DNA of 64,000 bases from Acinetobacter sp. ANC 4805 (GTDB lineage Bacteria; Pseudomonadota; Gammaproteobacteria; Pseudomonadales; Moraxellaceae). This document shows, one piece after another, positions 44,859 through 54,350 of this stretch. The translations under genes were made by a program, and so were the position numbers. The notes beneath the pieces were generated by a model that was not told where the DNA came from, ran no database searches, and was given only the letters and a program-made list of their open reading frames with translations. The stretch lies in the NCBI RefSeq assembly GCF_022549495.1, contig NZ_JAKZGD010000008.1, positions 62,001 to 126,000 of the forward strand. Reading direction: 5' to 3'. How positions within the stretch are numbered: the stretch's first letter is position 1; each line of letters begins with the position of its first letter.

Positions 44859-44909
44859 ATTTACACCAAAAGCTATTTTTTCTATTATGGTGTAAAATTT
44901 GGTGTAAAT
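44859..44909. promoter_or_regulatory. Right arm-type repeats (three TGGTGTAAA motifs)
   Basis: TTTGGTGTAAAT on the minus strand at 44859-44870, TGGTGTAAA at 44888-44896 and TTTGGTGTAAAT at 44898-44909. The same motif occurs twice near the left end (3362-3382). The first copy touches the start of the integrase gene. Probable integrase or PrtN-like protein binding sites. Confidence 0.55.
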
Positions 44910-44990
44910 GCAAACGGATTCACCCACCTAAACACAGGTTCAAACAAATTCTCGCAGGTTGCAGAATATAGATTAAAGGTATGATTTTTA

Positions 44991-46007
44991 ATGACTATTA
45001 ACAAAAACATTGAAAACACTCAATCTCCGAGAATCAGTGTTGCCCCGATGATGGATTGGACAACAAAAGACTACCGTTTTTTTGCTCGCCTATTTAATCC
45101 GAATGTCGTGTTGTATACAGAAATGGTGACTACAGGTGCGATTATTTATGGTGGCGCAAATCGCCATTTAGATTTTAATCAACAAGAACACCCGATTGTT
45201 TTACAGCTAGGTGGCTCAAATCCACAAGAATTAGCCACCTGTACAAAAATGGCGGAAGACTGGGGCTATAACGAAGTCAATTTAAATGTGGGCTGTCCAA
45301 GTGATCGTGTTCAAAATAATAAGATTGGTGCATGCCTCATGGCAGAACCTAATTTAGTTGCTGAATGTATTCACAGTATGCAAAAAGCAGTCTCTATTCC
45401 TGTGACAGTGAAGCATCGTATCGGCATTGATGATATGCAGTCTTATGAAGAAATGCTGCATTTTGTCGATACAGTTGCTGCAACAGGCTGTACACACTTT
45501 ATCGTGCATGCGCGTATTGCTATCTTGCAAGGCTTGTCGCCAAAAGAGAATCGTGAAGTTCCACCTTTACGCTATGAGGATGTCTATCGTTTGAAACAAG
45601 AACGCCCTCAGCTCACGATTGAGATTAATGGTGGAATCAAAACCTTTGAAGAAACACAGCAACATCTACACCATGTCGATGGTGTGATGATTGGTCGTGA
45701 AGCGTATCACAATCCCTATTTATTGGCGGAAATGGGGCAATTATGGAATTTAGAAGCACCTAATCGTTTTGATATTATGCAACAAATGCTGCCCTATATT
45801 CATCAGCGTGTTGCGGAAGGTGCCCCACTTTCAATTATTACGCGCCATATTCTTGGTTTATTCCAAAACTTGCCAGGTGCACGTAAATGGCGTCAAGCGC
45901 TCAGTGGCGGGAATGCCAAAACCATCACTGATATTGAACATGCAATTCAAAACATCCAAGTGGCGATGCAACGAACAGAAGATTATGTGAGAGAACATCA
46001 ACACTAA
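44991..46007 (+). CDS. dusA: tRNA-dihydrouridine(20/20a) synthase DusA
   Basis: A 338-residue flavin enzyme that reduces uridine at positions 20/20a in tRNA. It has the FMN-binding TIM barrel with SVAPMMDWTTKDYRFFARLF, LQLGGSNPQELA, NLNVGCPSDRVQ with the catalytic cysteine in the GACLM loop, VKHRIGIDD and NGGIKTFEE. The start at 44991 follows an AAAGGT ribosome site and supplies island-derived first residues MTINKNIENTQS in place of the native MEALKSLK. The promoter therefore comes from the island. Codons from PRIS onward restore the normal protein. Confidence 0.97.
   Translation: MTINKNIENTQSPRISVAPMMDWTTKDYRFFARLFNPNVVLYTEMVTTGAIIYGGANRHLDFNQQEHPIVLQLGGSNPQELATCTKMAEDWGYNEVNLNVGCPSDRVQNNKIGACLMAEPNLVAECIHSMQKAVSIPVTVKHRIGIDDMQSYEEMLHFVDTVAATGCTHFIVHARIAILQGLSPKENREVPPLRYEDVYRLKQERPQLTIEINGGIKTFEETQQHLHHVDGVMIGREAYHNPYLLAEMGQLWNLEAPNRFDIMQQMLPYIHQRVAEGAPLSIITRHILGLFQNLPGARKWRQALSGGNAKTITDIEHAIQNIQVAMQRTEDYVREHQH
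45042..45062 (+). repeat. Right attachment-site core (attR), 21 bp
   Basis: Identical to 3286-3306 and in frame within dusA. Upstream of it, the dusA codons PRIS are kept as protein but written with different codons. Confidence 0.9.
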
Positions 46008-46016
46008 GTTGATGTT

Positions 46017-46448
46017 TTAAAGATCGCTTTTCTGCATCGGAATATAACGTAGTCCACCATTTTCAATGACAGATGAGATGGTGGTAAATCCAAATTTTTC
46101 ATAGATTGCTTGAGCATAACAACTTGAATTGACCGTGACACTTGAACTATTTTCTTTGATTTTATTTTCCACAAATTGCCACATCTGCTTACCCACTCCT
46201 TGTCGTTGAAAATTTTGATGCACAAAGAAGTGAATTAAATGGGCTGGTTGCCTATAAGCAATGACACCAATGAACTGCGCATTTTTCTCAAAGACAAAAT
46301 ATTGCATACTTGGCATTTCGAGTAATTTTTCGATCATTGTACGATTAAATTTTTCTTCGCCTTCAGTACTTATTACAAAATCGATGATATATGGCTGAAT
46401 TAATGCAACAATTTCATCAATATCAGAAGGCTTGGCAGAACGTATCAT
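46017..46448 (-). CDS. GNAT-family N-acetyltransferase
   Basis: A 143-residue acetyltransferase: N-terminal MIRSAKPSDIDEIVALIQPYI, the acetyl-CoA binding loop FQRQGVGKQMWQFV (Q/RxxGxG/A), and SSCYAQAIYEKFGFTTIS, motif B of the GNAT fold. The substrate is not evident; N-terminal or small-molecule amine acetylation are both possible. It is convergent with dusA (gap of 9 bp between stops). Confidence 0.85.
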   Translation of the reverse strand: MIRSAKPSDIDEIVALIQPYIIDFVISTEGEEKFNRTMIEKLLEMPSMQYFVFEKNAQFIGVIAYRQPAHLIHFFVHQNFQRQGVGKQMWQFVENKIKENSSSVTVNSSCYAQAIYEKFGFTTISSVIENGGLRYIPMQKSDL

Positions 46449-46771
46449 TTTTACTTATTTCTTTGTTATAACATTAATAAACAATAATTTATAACAGACA
46501 CATCCGATAAAGCAAACTCATCAGAAAGACCACTTTTCATCTAAAAAGAAATATAATCTTACAATTCATTTTACCCAAACTAAATAAACCTCAAGCTTTT
46601 GAAAATAAAAAAATTCTTTATATGAATTGTGCGCTAAGTTATATCTATGACTCGCTAAAAGCTATGTTATTACATTGCGATTAAGTTTTTTTAAGATTTA
46701 TCGCTTACCATGTCCATCGCCAAGAATCTGGCATGAATTTGGTTATTTTTAAGATGTAATAGAGATTTTAG
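46449..46771. other. Gap without recognised genes
   Basis: 323 bp, AT-rich, between two divergent genes (GNAT and CHAP-like). It must contain both promoters. I see no RNA gene, repeat or hairpin that I can support. Confidence 0.5.
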
Positions 46772-47251
46772 ATGATTTACGATGTCCCCCCAATTGATCA
46801 CAGCATGATTCATATGCCTTCTCAACAACTGGTTGTGGCATCTAGAAATACACCTAAATTACCAATATCAAGCTCAATTGATGTCAGTAAATTTTCGCAA
46901 AAACTTACCCGTAGAGCATCTTATCGTAGCTCATCACAATGCGCTAAATTTGTCAGAATTGCCTTGCAATCCGCAGGGGCAAATATTGTTCAACATCCTA
47001 TTGCTGCATCAGACTGGGGACGCACCTTACAACAGATCGGTTATCAGCAAATTACCCCTGATTTTAATAATCCAAAACCTGGCGACATCTATATTATTCA
47101 TCGTACCAAGAAACACCGTTATGGGCATATCGCTGGCTTTACAGGCTCGCAATGGGTTTCTGATTTTAAGCAAACGAGCTATGATGTTTATAATGACCAA
47201 AATGTGACTTATAGCTACTATCGTTTAGCACCACAATCTTCGCAAGCTTAA
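46772..47251 (+). CDS. CHAP-like amidase domain protein
   Basis: A 159-residue protein with a cysteine at the start of a helix (SSQCAKFVRIALQSAGANI), then a GYQQI strand, PKPGDIYIIHRT, and YGHIAGFTGSQWVSD with the histidine. This is the Cys-His arrangement of CHAP/NlpC-type peptidoglycan hydrolases. There is no signal peptide, so it might be a cytosolic or secretion-system-dependent protein. The family call is moderately sure; the substrate and export route are unknown. Neighbours are housekeeping. Confidence 0.65.
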   Translation: MIYDVPPIDHSMIHMPSQQLVVASRNTPKLPISSSIDVSKFSQKLTRRASYRSSSQCAKFVRIALQSAGANIVQHPIAASDWGRTLQQIGYQQITPDFNNPKPGDIYIIHRTKKHRYGHIAGFTGSQWVSDFKQTSYDVYNDQNVTYSYYRLAPQSSQA

Positions 47252-47261
47252 TGAATTAAGT

Positions 47262-48029
47262 TTAGGATTTAAGTCTGATTTTATCTATCTTTTTCAGTAC
47301 TTCTGCTACAGCCACCATCGCGAAACTTGAAGTAACCACTACAGCTGAACCATAGCCACCACAACGTAATCCAGCACTTGGACAAACCTCAGCACTAGAA
47401 AATGGATTATCAATCGAATACACGCAGGTAATTCCAAACTTTTCTTTTGGTTTTTTACAAATACCTTTGGCGCGTAGCTGTGTACGTAGCTTTGCTAACA
47501 TCGGGTCTTGTTCAGTTTTAGATAGATCTGCGACACGGATTTTCAATGGGTCAAGCTTGCCACCTGCCCCTCCCGAAACAATCAACGGGATTTTGTTAAA
47601 ACGACAATGCAGCATTAAAGCAAATTTAGCTTTAACGTCATCAATACAATCTAGAATAATCGTTGGAACTGGATTTAAGAGTTCTTTGACATTTTCAGGG
47701 GTGAGATAGTCATCAATCACATTCACTTTCATTCTTGGATTGATCTGACGACAACGCTCCGCCATGACTTCGATTTTTTCTTGTCCAAGTGTCGAACTCA
47801 TCGCAGGCAATTGACGATTAATATTCGATGCAGCCACCACATCCATATCAACCAGTGTTAATTCACCGATGCCTGTACGTGCTAATGCTTCAACTGCCCA
47901 GCTTCCAACACCACCAATCCCAATCACCATGACATGACTTTGCTCATAATGTACAAATGAAGTTTCTCCATAAATTTTGGCAACACCTGCAAAACGGCGG
48001 TCATATTCATCATTTTGGAGATCAGTCAT
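47262..48029 (-). CDS. tcdA: tRNA threonylcarbamoyladenosine dehydratase TcdA (CsdL)
   Basis: A 255-residue E1-like/ThiF-fold enzyme that cyclises N6-threonylcarbamoyladenosine in tRNA to ct6A. The ATP-binding loop GIGGVGSWAVEALARTGIGEL, NINRQ and the DCIDDVKAKFALM segment are in place, and the C-terminal part matches TcdA. Its length is as in E. coli. Monocistronic on the minus strand, convergent with the CHAP-like gene. Confidence 0.93.
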   Translation of the reverse strand: MTDLQNDEYDRRFAGVAKIYGETSFVHYEQSHVMVIGIGGVGSWAVEALARTGIGELTLVDMDVVAASNINRQLPAMSSTLGQEKIEVMAERCRQINPRMKVNVIDDYLTPENVKELLNPVPTIILDCIDDVKAKFALMLHCRFNKIPLIVSGGAGGKLDPLKIRVADLSKTEQDPMLAKLRTQLRAKGICKKPKEKFGITCVYSIDNPFSSAEVCPSAGLRCGGYGSAVVVTSSFAMVAVAEVLKKIDKIRLKS

Positions 48030-48123
48030 GCGTACATCTAAAATTGGTAAAATCGTGTTTATTTTACCTGAATATGTCCTTGGATTGAATGTAGGCTGAT
48101 AGATTTCATCCCAACAAGAATAA

Positions 48124-48144
48124 AGCCCTGCTGCCTACAGGGCT
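48124..48144. terminator. Hairpin after acnA
   Basis: AGCCCTG pairs with CAGGGCT around 7 nt, 15 bp downstream of the acnA stop on the minus strand; the following T-tract (TTTATT) is weak. Confidence 0.5.
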
Positions 48145-48158
48145 GCATTCGATTTATA

Positions 48159-50912
48159 TCAAGCCGCAATTAAATGACGCAGTACATAATGCAAAATACC
48201 ACCTGCTTTAAAATATTCGACCTCGTTCAAAGTATCGATTCGGCACAACACTTTAAACTGGCCTTGGCTGCCATCCTCTCGCAATACGTCAATATCCAAA
48301 CCTTGATGCGGTTGAATATCATCGGACAATCCATGAATTGAGAGCACTTCACGACCTGTTAAATTTAAGGATTGGCGACTTTGCCCATCCACAAACTGCA
48401 ATGGCAATACCCCCATACCGACCAGATTGGAACGGTGAATTCGTTCAAAACTTTCGGCAATCACTGCTTTTACACCCAATAAATTCGTGCCTTTGGCAGC
48501 CCAATCACGGGATGACCCAGTGCCATATTCCTTACCCGCAATAATAATTAATGGCGTTTGTTGCTGCTGATAAAGCATAGAAGCATCATAAATCGGCAAC
48601 TTTTCTCCTGTTGGAATATAGATCGTGTTTCCACCTTCTTCGCCGCCCAACATTTCATTCTTAATGCGGATATTGGCAAAAGTTCCTCGCATCATCACTT
48701 CATGGTTGCCACGTCGAGATCCATAAGAGTTGAAATCTTTGGCTTCAACGCCTTGTTCTTGTAGATAGCGTCCAGCAGGACTATCTTTCTTGATATTACC
48801 CGCAGGAGAAATATGATCGGTAGTCACTGAATCTCCAAGCACAGCCAAAATACGTGCTTGTTCAATATTACGAATCGGTTTCGGTGGCTGGCTAATGTTT
48901 TCAAAAAACGGAGGATGACGAATATAGGTCGAATGATCTTGCCAAGCATAGGTCTGACTTTGAGGAATCTGAATCGCCTGCCATGCTGCATCACCATCAA
49001 ATACTGCTGCGTACTCTTTATGGAACATCGCTGTATTTACACGCTGTAGCGCATGATCAATTTCCGCCTGACTTGGCCAAATATCTTTCAAATAGACCGC
49101 TTGCCCATCCTTCCCTAGACCAATCGGTTGCGTCGTTAAATCTGTACGGATATTGCCTGTCAAACCATAAGCCACCACCAAAGGTGGTGAAGCCAACCAG
49201 TTAGTTTTCACTAAAGGATGAACACGCCCTTCAAAATTACGATTACCTGAAAGAACTGAAGCTACATTCAGGTCATGGCACTGAATCGCTTCTTCAATCG
49301 GTTCAGGCAGAGGCCCAGAGTTACCAATACATGTGGTACAGCCATAACCGACAAGGTTATAACCCAACTCATCCAAATACAGCGTTAAACCTGCCGCAGC
49401 CAAATAATCGGTCACCACTTTAGAACCAGGGGCAAGCGAACTTTTCACCCACGGTTTACGCTGTAGACCTTTTTCAATCGCTTTCTTAGCGAGGAGTCCT
49501 GCGGCTAACATCACACTCGGGTTAGACGTATTGGTACATGAGGTAATCGCAGAAATCACCACATCACCATCATGGAGTGGATAAGATTTTCCATCAATCA
49601 TACAGGAAGGGCTTTGATTGGATAAGTTTGCTGTTTTGACTTCGACCGCTGTGCCGCCGCCTTCATTTTCCAAACGCTCTTTCGCCTCTTTGGCGGGCTT
49701 TAGCGTTAGTTCCATCAATGCATGAAAAGTTTTAGGAACATCTGACAACAAAACACGATCTTGTGGACGTTTAGGGCCTGCCAAACTTGCCTGAACAGTC
49801 GTCATATCCAAGCTCAGTGTATCAGTAAAAACGGGTTCATCGCCTGCATTACGCCATAGGCCCTGCGCTTTACTATAGGCTTCGACCAAATCAATTCGAT
49901 CTTGTTGGCGACCTGTCAGTACCAAATATGCCAAAGTTACTTCATCAATCGGGAAGAAACCACAGGTTGCACCGTATTCTGGCGCCATATTGGCTATGGT
50001 GGCACGGTCAGCTAAAGGTAAATCCGCCAAACCATCACCGTAGAATTCGACAAATTTACCAACCACACCTTTTTGACGTAACATCTGAGTAATGGTTAAC
50101 ACTAGATCTGTTGCGGTAATCCCTTCATTGAGTTTTCCTGTCAATTTGAAACCAATCACTTCAGGAATCAGCATCGACACTGGCTGCCCAAGCATTGCCG
50201 CTTCTGCTTCAATCCCTCCGACACCCCAGCCCAATACACCCAATCCATTGATCATGGTGGTGTGTGAGTCTGTTCCCACCAATGTATCAGGGAAAGCAAA
50301 AGTTTGTCCCTCATCTTCGCCTAGCCATACCGCTTGAGCCAGATACTCTAAATTGACTTGGTGGCAAATCCCCGTACCGGGTGGAACAACACTAAAGTTA
50401 TTAAATGCTGATTGTCCCCAACGTAAAAATTGATAGCGCTCACCATTACGCTGCATTTCAATTTCAACATTTTCAGCAAAAGCATTTTCATCTGCAAAGT
50501 GATCAACCATCACAGAATGGTCAATCACCAAATCGACTGGCGATAAGGGATTGATACGGTTTGGATCACCCCCCACTTGAGCCATTGCAGCACGCATCGC
50601 AGCAAGGTCAACCACCGCAGGAACACCTGTGAAATCCTGCATCAATACACGTGCAGGTCGATATTGAATTTCCTGATCTGAGCTTCTGTGTTTTTGCCAA
50701 TCGACTAAGGCTTGAATATGCTCTACTTTTACACTTTTTTGATCTTCAAAACGAAGTAAGTTTTCAAGCAAAATCTTTAATGACTTAGGCAATCGATCAA
50801 TATTTCCTAGTGTTTGAGCGGCTTGAGGGAGATTAAAAATTTGATAGGATTTTGTACCTACCCTGAGCGTTTGTAATGCATTGAAACTATTGATTTTGCT
50901 ATATCTGGCCAT
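48159..50912 (-). CDS. acnA: Aconitate hydratase AcnA
   Basis: A 917-residue aconitase of the AcnA/IRP type that converts citrate to isocitrate in the TCA cycle. The iron-sulfur ligands are present in SAITSCTNTSNPSVM and GYGCTTCIGNSGPLPEP, together with VGTDSHTTMINGLGVLGWGVGGIEA and the swivelling C-terminal domain beginning GDSVTTDHISPAGNI. Length is normal. Single gene on the minus strand, divergent from the 806-residue gene. Confidence 0.97.
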   Translation of the reverse strand: MARYSKINSFNALQTLRVGTKSYQIFNLPQAAQTLGNIDRLPKSLKILLENLLRFEDQKSVKVEHIQALVDWQKHRSSDQEIQYRPARVLMQDFTGVPAVVDLAAMRAAMAQVGGDPNRINPLSPVDLVIDHSVMVDHFADENAFAENVEIEMQRNGERYQFLRWGQSAFNNFSVVPPGTGICHQVNLEYLAQAVWLGEDEGQTFAFPDTLVGTDSHTTMINGLGVLGWGVGGIEAEAAMLGQPVSMLIPEVIGFKLTGKLNEGITATDLVLTITQMLRQKGVVGKFVEFYGDGLADLPLADRATIANMAPEYGATCGFFPIDEVTLAYLVLTGRQQDRIDLVEAYSKAQGLWRNAGDEPVFTDTLSLDMTTVQASLAGPKRPQDRVLLSDVPKTFHALMELTLKPAKEAKERLENEGGGTAVEVKTANLSNQSPSCMIDGKSYPLHDGDVVISAITSCTNTSNPSVMLAAGLLAKKAIEKGLQRKPWVKSSLAPGSKVVTDYLAAAGLTLYLDELGYNLVGYGCTTCIGNSGPLPEPIEEAIQCHDLNVASVLSGNRNFEGRVHPLVKTNWLASPPLVVAYGLTGNIRTDLTTQPIGLGKDGQAVYLKDIWPSQAEIDHALQRVNTAMFHKEYAAVFDGDAAWQAIQIPQSQTYAWQDHSTYIRHPPFFENISQPPKPIRNIEQARILAVLGDSVTTDHISPAGNIKKDSPAGRYLQEQGVEAKDFNSYGSRRGNHEVMMRGTFANIRIKNEMLGGEEGGNTIYIPTGEKLPIYDASMLYQQQQTPLIIIAGKEYGTGSSRDWAAKGTNLLGVKAVIAESFERIHRSNLVGMGVLPLQFVDGQSRQSLNLTGREVLSIHGLSDDIQPHQGLDIDVLREDGSQGQFKVLCRIDTLNEVEYFKAGGILHYVLRHLIAA

Positions 50913-51118
50913 TAGGTTACCCTCCCAGTATTGGCGAGTTTATTTATTATGATGTTCTTCCTTTAATGTAAGCCTGTTTAGAAAAGAGTTTGTTCCCTTT
51001 TGGTTATCTTATTTTTATCGAGATTATTGTCTTATTCATCTCTTGTTTACATATTTTTATTATGCTAATTTTCAGAATTAATAATTTACAAAACAAAAAC
51101 TTACGGGATTAATTTAGA

Positions 51119-53539
51119 ATGTCATCACAACTATCTTTTTTAAGATTTACTGACTGGAAAAATGAATTTGAGCTTGAAGAATTTAATCAATTTCTTTCTG
51201 AGTTTGATATTGATGACCCTGAGTTTTTAGTCTGGATTGAGCATAATCAAGCTCCTTATGCTTATTTTCAATTTTATAGCTTATTAGTCAAAAACTACCA
51301 TCATCAACAACAAGACATTAGCAAAATTTTAACGTTTCTACTTTTACAAAAACCTGATCATCGCAGTGCATTTATCAGCTACATCAAAGAACCTCAGAAA
51401 AAATATCCTGATATTTTGGATTTAGAGAAATTTGAAGAAGTTTTACTTCAACATCTAAAATATCAAGATATTCCTAGTTATTTTTTAGAATTTGAATCTT
51501 TATTTAATGCCTGTTGCTTATTTTATTTTAGTTTTCAAAAAATCCCAACTTATCTTTGTCAATACGTCACTATAGAGAATACCAAGCTGATCCAACAACT
51601 TATCCAATGTAGTTATTGGCATAATCAAGATTATGGAGTTTTGGATAAATTACTAGAGTTTACTAAAAAAGGTTATCGTTATAATATTTATCATGATCTA
51701 AAAAATTGGGCAGAACGCAGCGAAAATTTAAACATTAGAGAAAAAATTGCTACGATTATGCAGCTTATACTGAGTGATTTATTAAAAGAACCAACGCCAT
51801 ATTTTACTGAAACTTATCTTCATGCACTACAAAATCATCAAGCCAATACAATCGAAGGTTATATTGATTTTTTACGTTATTTACCAAATACAAAAACCAA
51901 AGAGCTTTTAAATCAAATTATTGAAAATAAAAATTTACATATTGCGATTCGTTTTGAATCAATTTTAGTATATTTCTTAACTTTCCAACAACAGCATCCT
52001 CTCAAGCAAGAGCTCACCCATAATTTACTCACTCTGCCATTAAATCAACGTTGGGGCAGTTGTTCGAGTAATAACGGTTTCGTCTATAGTTATGATTTAT
52101 TTAAACAAACCGATTTTTTTAGTTTAGATGAAACTTTATTGGCATTACAAAGCACTCAATGGTGCTACGAAGCCTGTAAACCTTTACATAATTATAGTAA
52201 AGAAATTGAAATACAACAAAAGATTATTAGCTCTGTCATTGATGCAATTGCTGCAATGTTTCAACGGATGCTTAAAGTTGATGCTAATGATTATGTCAAT
52301 GCAGCTCCGATTGGATATTTAGCTCATGTATTAAAATCTTATGATTTAAACTCACTCCAACACCAACAATTAGAACACACATTATTGGATGGTTTAGAAA
52401 AATGTATAGACCACTTTAGCGAACAAAAACATCTGCATAAAGAACTTACTGAGATAATTCATTCATTAGATTTTAATGTACCTGACTCATATTTTGATTT
52501 ATTAGGCAAATGGGAAAAATGTGCTTTAAAATGGCAAAAACAAGGTTTAACATCAGAACAAATCTTTCAAATGCTGATTGATGCCGAAGCCATTCCTTCA
52601 AATAAAGTATTTAACCCTGATTATCCTGTCCTTCCTAATGCTTTATTTCCAGACAATGAAGCCGAAAATTTTTTAATGTACAATCCTAGAGGTGATGAAC
52701 CATTCTATATAGCATTATTCAATAACTTTTTCCCGTATAAAGTTAAATGGTTTTGGAATGATGCAGATTTATCGAATATTCCAAGCGACCAAATTATTCA
52801 TTTCAATCAAGTTAACCCTCAATTAGAATGGCAAAGTATTAAAGATTTCTATTTCCAATATAATGAAAAATATTATCATTTTTTTATTTATGATTTTATG
52901 GGCAGAGATTGGGTGAATCAACCATCCATCATGGCTGTATTTCATCAAATATTACAACATTTTAATATAACAAATAAGGTTATTTATAGTCTTGGCGATA
53001 ATGAGGGTTGGGGCGGAAATGAAATTTATTTTGCAGCCCACCCCGAAAAATTTGATGAACTGAATAAAACTCTGCAAACGCCATGTGAAAATATTTCCAA
53101 ATTTTTCATTCCTGAATCCAAAAGCCCAGAATTTTTAAATATCGAAGCACAATATAGACAAGTTATTGCCAATCAAGGATTTATTTCAGATTTAAATCAA
53201 ACTTTTATTCGAATTCCAGAAATACAATCTCAAACATCTAGAGAAGCCAAAGAATGGTTGATTCATATGATTGATGAAATGCGTCATCAGGCATTGAACT
53301 ATTTAGTGCTGGATGATTTTACGCAAAAAGCAATTGATATACGCAATTTATTTATCAGTCTGGCTTTAAACATGGTAGGTGATTACTGTGTTGCGAACAA
53401 TTTGAAAAAGCAATTCCCACTATGGAAAAATACTCGTTATCAAAATGAAATCCTAAATTTTAAACAAAGAATGGATCTATTAGAGACTATTTTTAATACC
53501 GAGGATTTAGCAACTCATCTTAAATATCCCTATGATTAA
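51119..53539 (+). CDS. Unrecognised 806-residue protein
   Basis: A large cytosolic-looking protein with no signal peptide and no membrane segments. The N-terminal half seems to be made of helical repeats (for example IPTYLCQYVTIENTKLIQQLIQ). A beta-rich region follows (IYDFMGRDWVN, YSLGDNEGWGGNEIYFAA), and the end is helical. The base composition is more AT-rich than its neighbours acnA and tatD. The 3' end overlaps tatD by 20 bp (convergent). I know of no family. It could be an accessory gene inserted in the backbone. Confidence 0.6.
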   Translation: MSSQLSFLRFTDWKNEFELEEFNQFLSEFDIDDPEFLVWIEHNQAPYAYFQFYSLLVKNYHHQQQDISKILTFLLLQKPDHRSAFISYIKEPQKKYPDILDLEKFEEVLLQHLKYQDIPSYFLEFESLFNACCLFYFSFQKIPTYLCQYVTIENTKLIQQLIQCSYWHNQDYGVLDKLLEFTKKGYRYNIYHDLKNWAERSENLNIREKIATIMQLILSDLLKEPTPYFTETYLHALQNHQANTIEGYIDFLRYLPNTKTKELLNQIIENKNLHIAIRFESILVYFLTFQQQHPLKQELTHNLLTLPLNQRWGSCSSNNGFVYSYDLFKQTDFFSLDETLLALQSTQWCYEACKPLHNYSKEIEIQQKIISSVIDAIAAMFQRMLKVDANDYVNAAPIGYLAHVLKSYDLNSLQHQQLEHTLLDGLEKCIDHFSEQKHLHKELTEIIHSLDFNVPDSYFDLLGKWEKCALKWQKQGLTSEQIFQMLIDAEAIPSNKVFNPDYPVLPNALFPDNEAENFLMYNPRGDEPFYIALFNNFFPYKVKWFWNDADLSNIPSDQIIHFNQVNPQLEWQSIKDFYFQYNEKYYHFFIYDFMGRDWVNQPSIMAVFHQILQHFNITNKVIYSLGDNEGWGGNEIYFAAHPEKFDELNKTLQTPCENISKFFIPESKSPEFLNIEAQYRQVIANQGFISDLNQTFIRIPEIQSQTSREAKEWLIHMIDEMRHQALNYLVLDDFTQKAIDIRNLFISLALNMVGDYCVANNLKKQFPLWKNTRYQNEILNFKQRMDLLETIFNTEDLATHLKYPYD

Positions 53540-54350
53540 CGAATAAACTTAAGGCTTGAATACTATTTTCCCATAACTTTTGAGCCAAGCTTTCAGATTC
53601 TATATTAAGAACTTGGCTTAAATCTTGTAATACATAAGGCAAATTCACAGGTGTATTTCTGGTGCGATGCTCAGTCGAAGTTTGACAACACAACGGCGTC
53701 ATATCAGGACAATCTGTTTCAATCACCAAATTTTCACTGCCTATAACTTGCACCACTTGATGCAGTTTTTTGGCATTCGGATTGGTAATTTGTCCTGTGA
53801 CCCCAATTTTAAAACCTAGCTTGATCAGTGCTTTGGCTTCTTCTACGCCACCACTAAAAGCATGGGCGATACCACCTAATTTAAACTTTTGCGCTTTTAA
53901 AATGGCAATGCTTTCTGCATGTGCTTTGCGGATATGCAATAACACAGGTTTTTGATATTGCTTGGCAAGTTCCAGTTGCTCAATAAAATAATACTGCTGT
54001 TTAGCGAAAAGTTCGGACTGCTTATGTTGTTTTAAAAAAGTATCTAAACCAATTTCACCCACCGCCACACAATCATGTTGTTGCAATATCTGCTCAAGCC
54101 GCTGTAAATGTACCTGTTGATGCTGTTCGATATAAAAAGGATGTAAACCTGGTGCAAGATAAGACTGAGGGACATTTTCCCAATGTTGTAATTGCTGATG
54201 CGTCTGGATGAGTTCATCAAATCTCGATTCCAAGAAACCAATTAAGACCAGTGCATCGACCCCTACTCGCTTGGCGTGTAAAGCCAATTGTTGCCGATCA
54301 GCATCAAAATCGGCAACATCAAAATGAGTATGAGTATCAAATAATTGCAT
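53520..54350 (-). CDS. TatD-family deoxyribonuclease
   Basis: A 276-residue metal-dependent hydrolase with a TIM barrel: N-terminal DTHTHFD (H-x-H ligands), VAVGEIGLD, LLHIRKAH, HAFSGG and ETDCPDMTPL, the ordered metal ligands of TatD enzymes (3'-5' exonuclease or related). It shares one base with the preceding lipoprotein gene (TAATG overlap), so the two are coupled. Several TatD paralogues exist in Acinetobacter and the specific one is not resolved. Confidence 0.93.
   Translation of the reverse strand: MQLFDTHTHFDVADFDADRQQLALHAKRVGVDALVLIGFLESRFDELIQTHQQLQHWENVPQSYLAPGLHPFYIEQHQQVHLQRLEQILQQHDCVAVGEIGLDTFLKQHKQSELFAKQQYYFIEQLELAKQYQKPVLLHIRKAHAESIAILKAQKFKLGGIAHAFSGGVEEAKALIKLGFKIGVTGQITNPNAKKLHQVVQVIGSENLVIETDCPDMTPLCCQTSTEHRTRNTPVNLPYVLQDLSQVLNIESESLAQKLWENSIQALSLFVNHRDI

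Larger units (their letters stand above)
3286..45062. mobile_element. Genomic island integrated in dusA (~41.8 kb)
   Basis: The element is bounded by identical 21-bp direct repeats inside dusA coding sequence. It carries its own tyrosine integrase and a PrtN-like gene next to dusA, and its content is typical of accessory DNA: restriction-modification, phage-like recombination genes, metal resistance and replication-type genes. dusA is a known integration target for a dedicated family of integrases found in prophages and islands of Proteobacteria. I see no phage structural genes and no conjugation machinery, so this is a genomic island or integrative mobilizable element rather than a complete prophage or ICE. 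Confidence 0.93.

Noticed and set aside
3286..45062. Complete prophage
   Set aside because: I found no capsid, portal, terminase, tail or lysis genes in the island.
3286..45062. Integrative conjugative element
   Set aside because: No type IV secretion genes, coupling protein or classical relaxase are recognisable; at most it is mobilisable.
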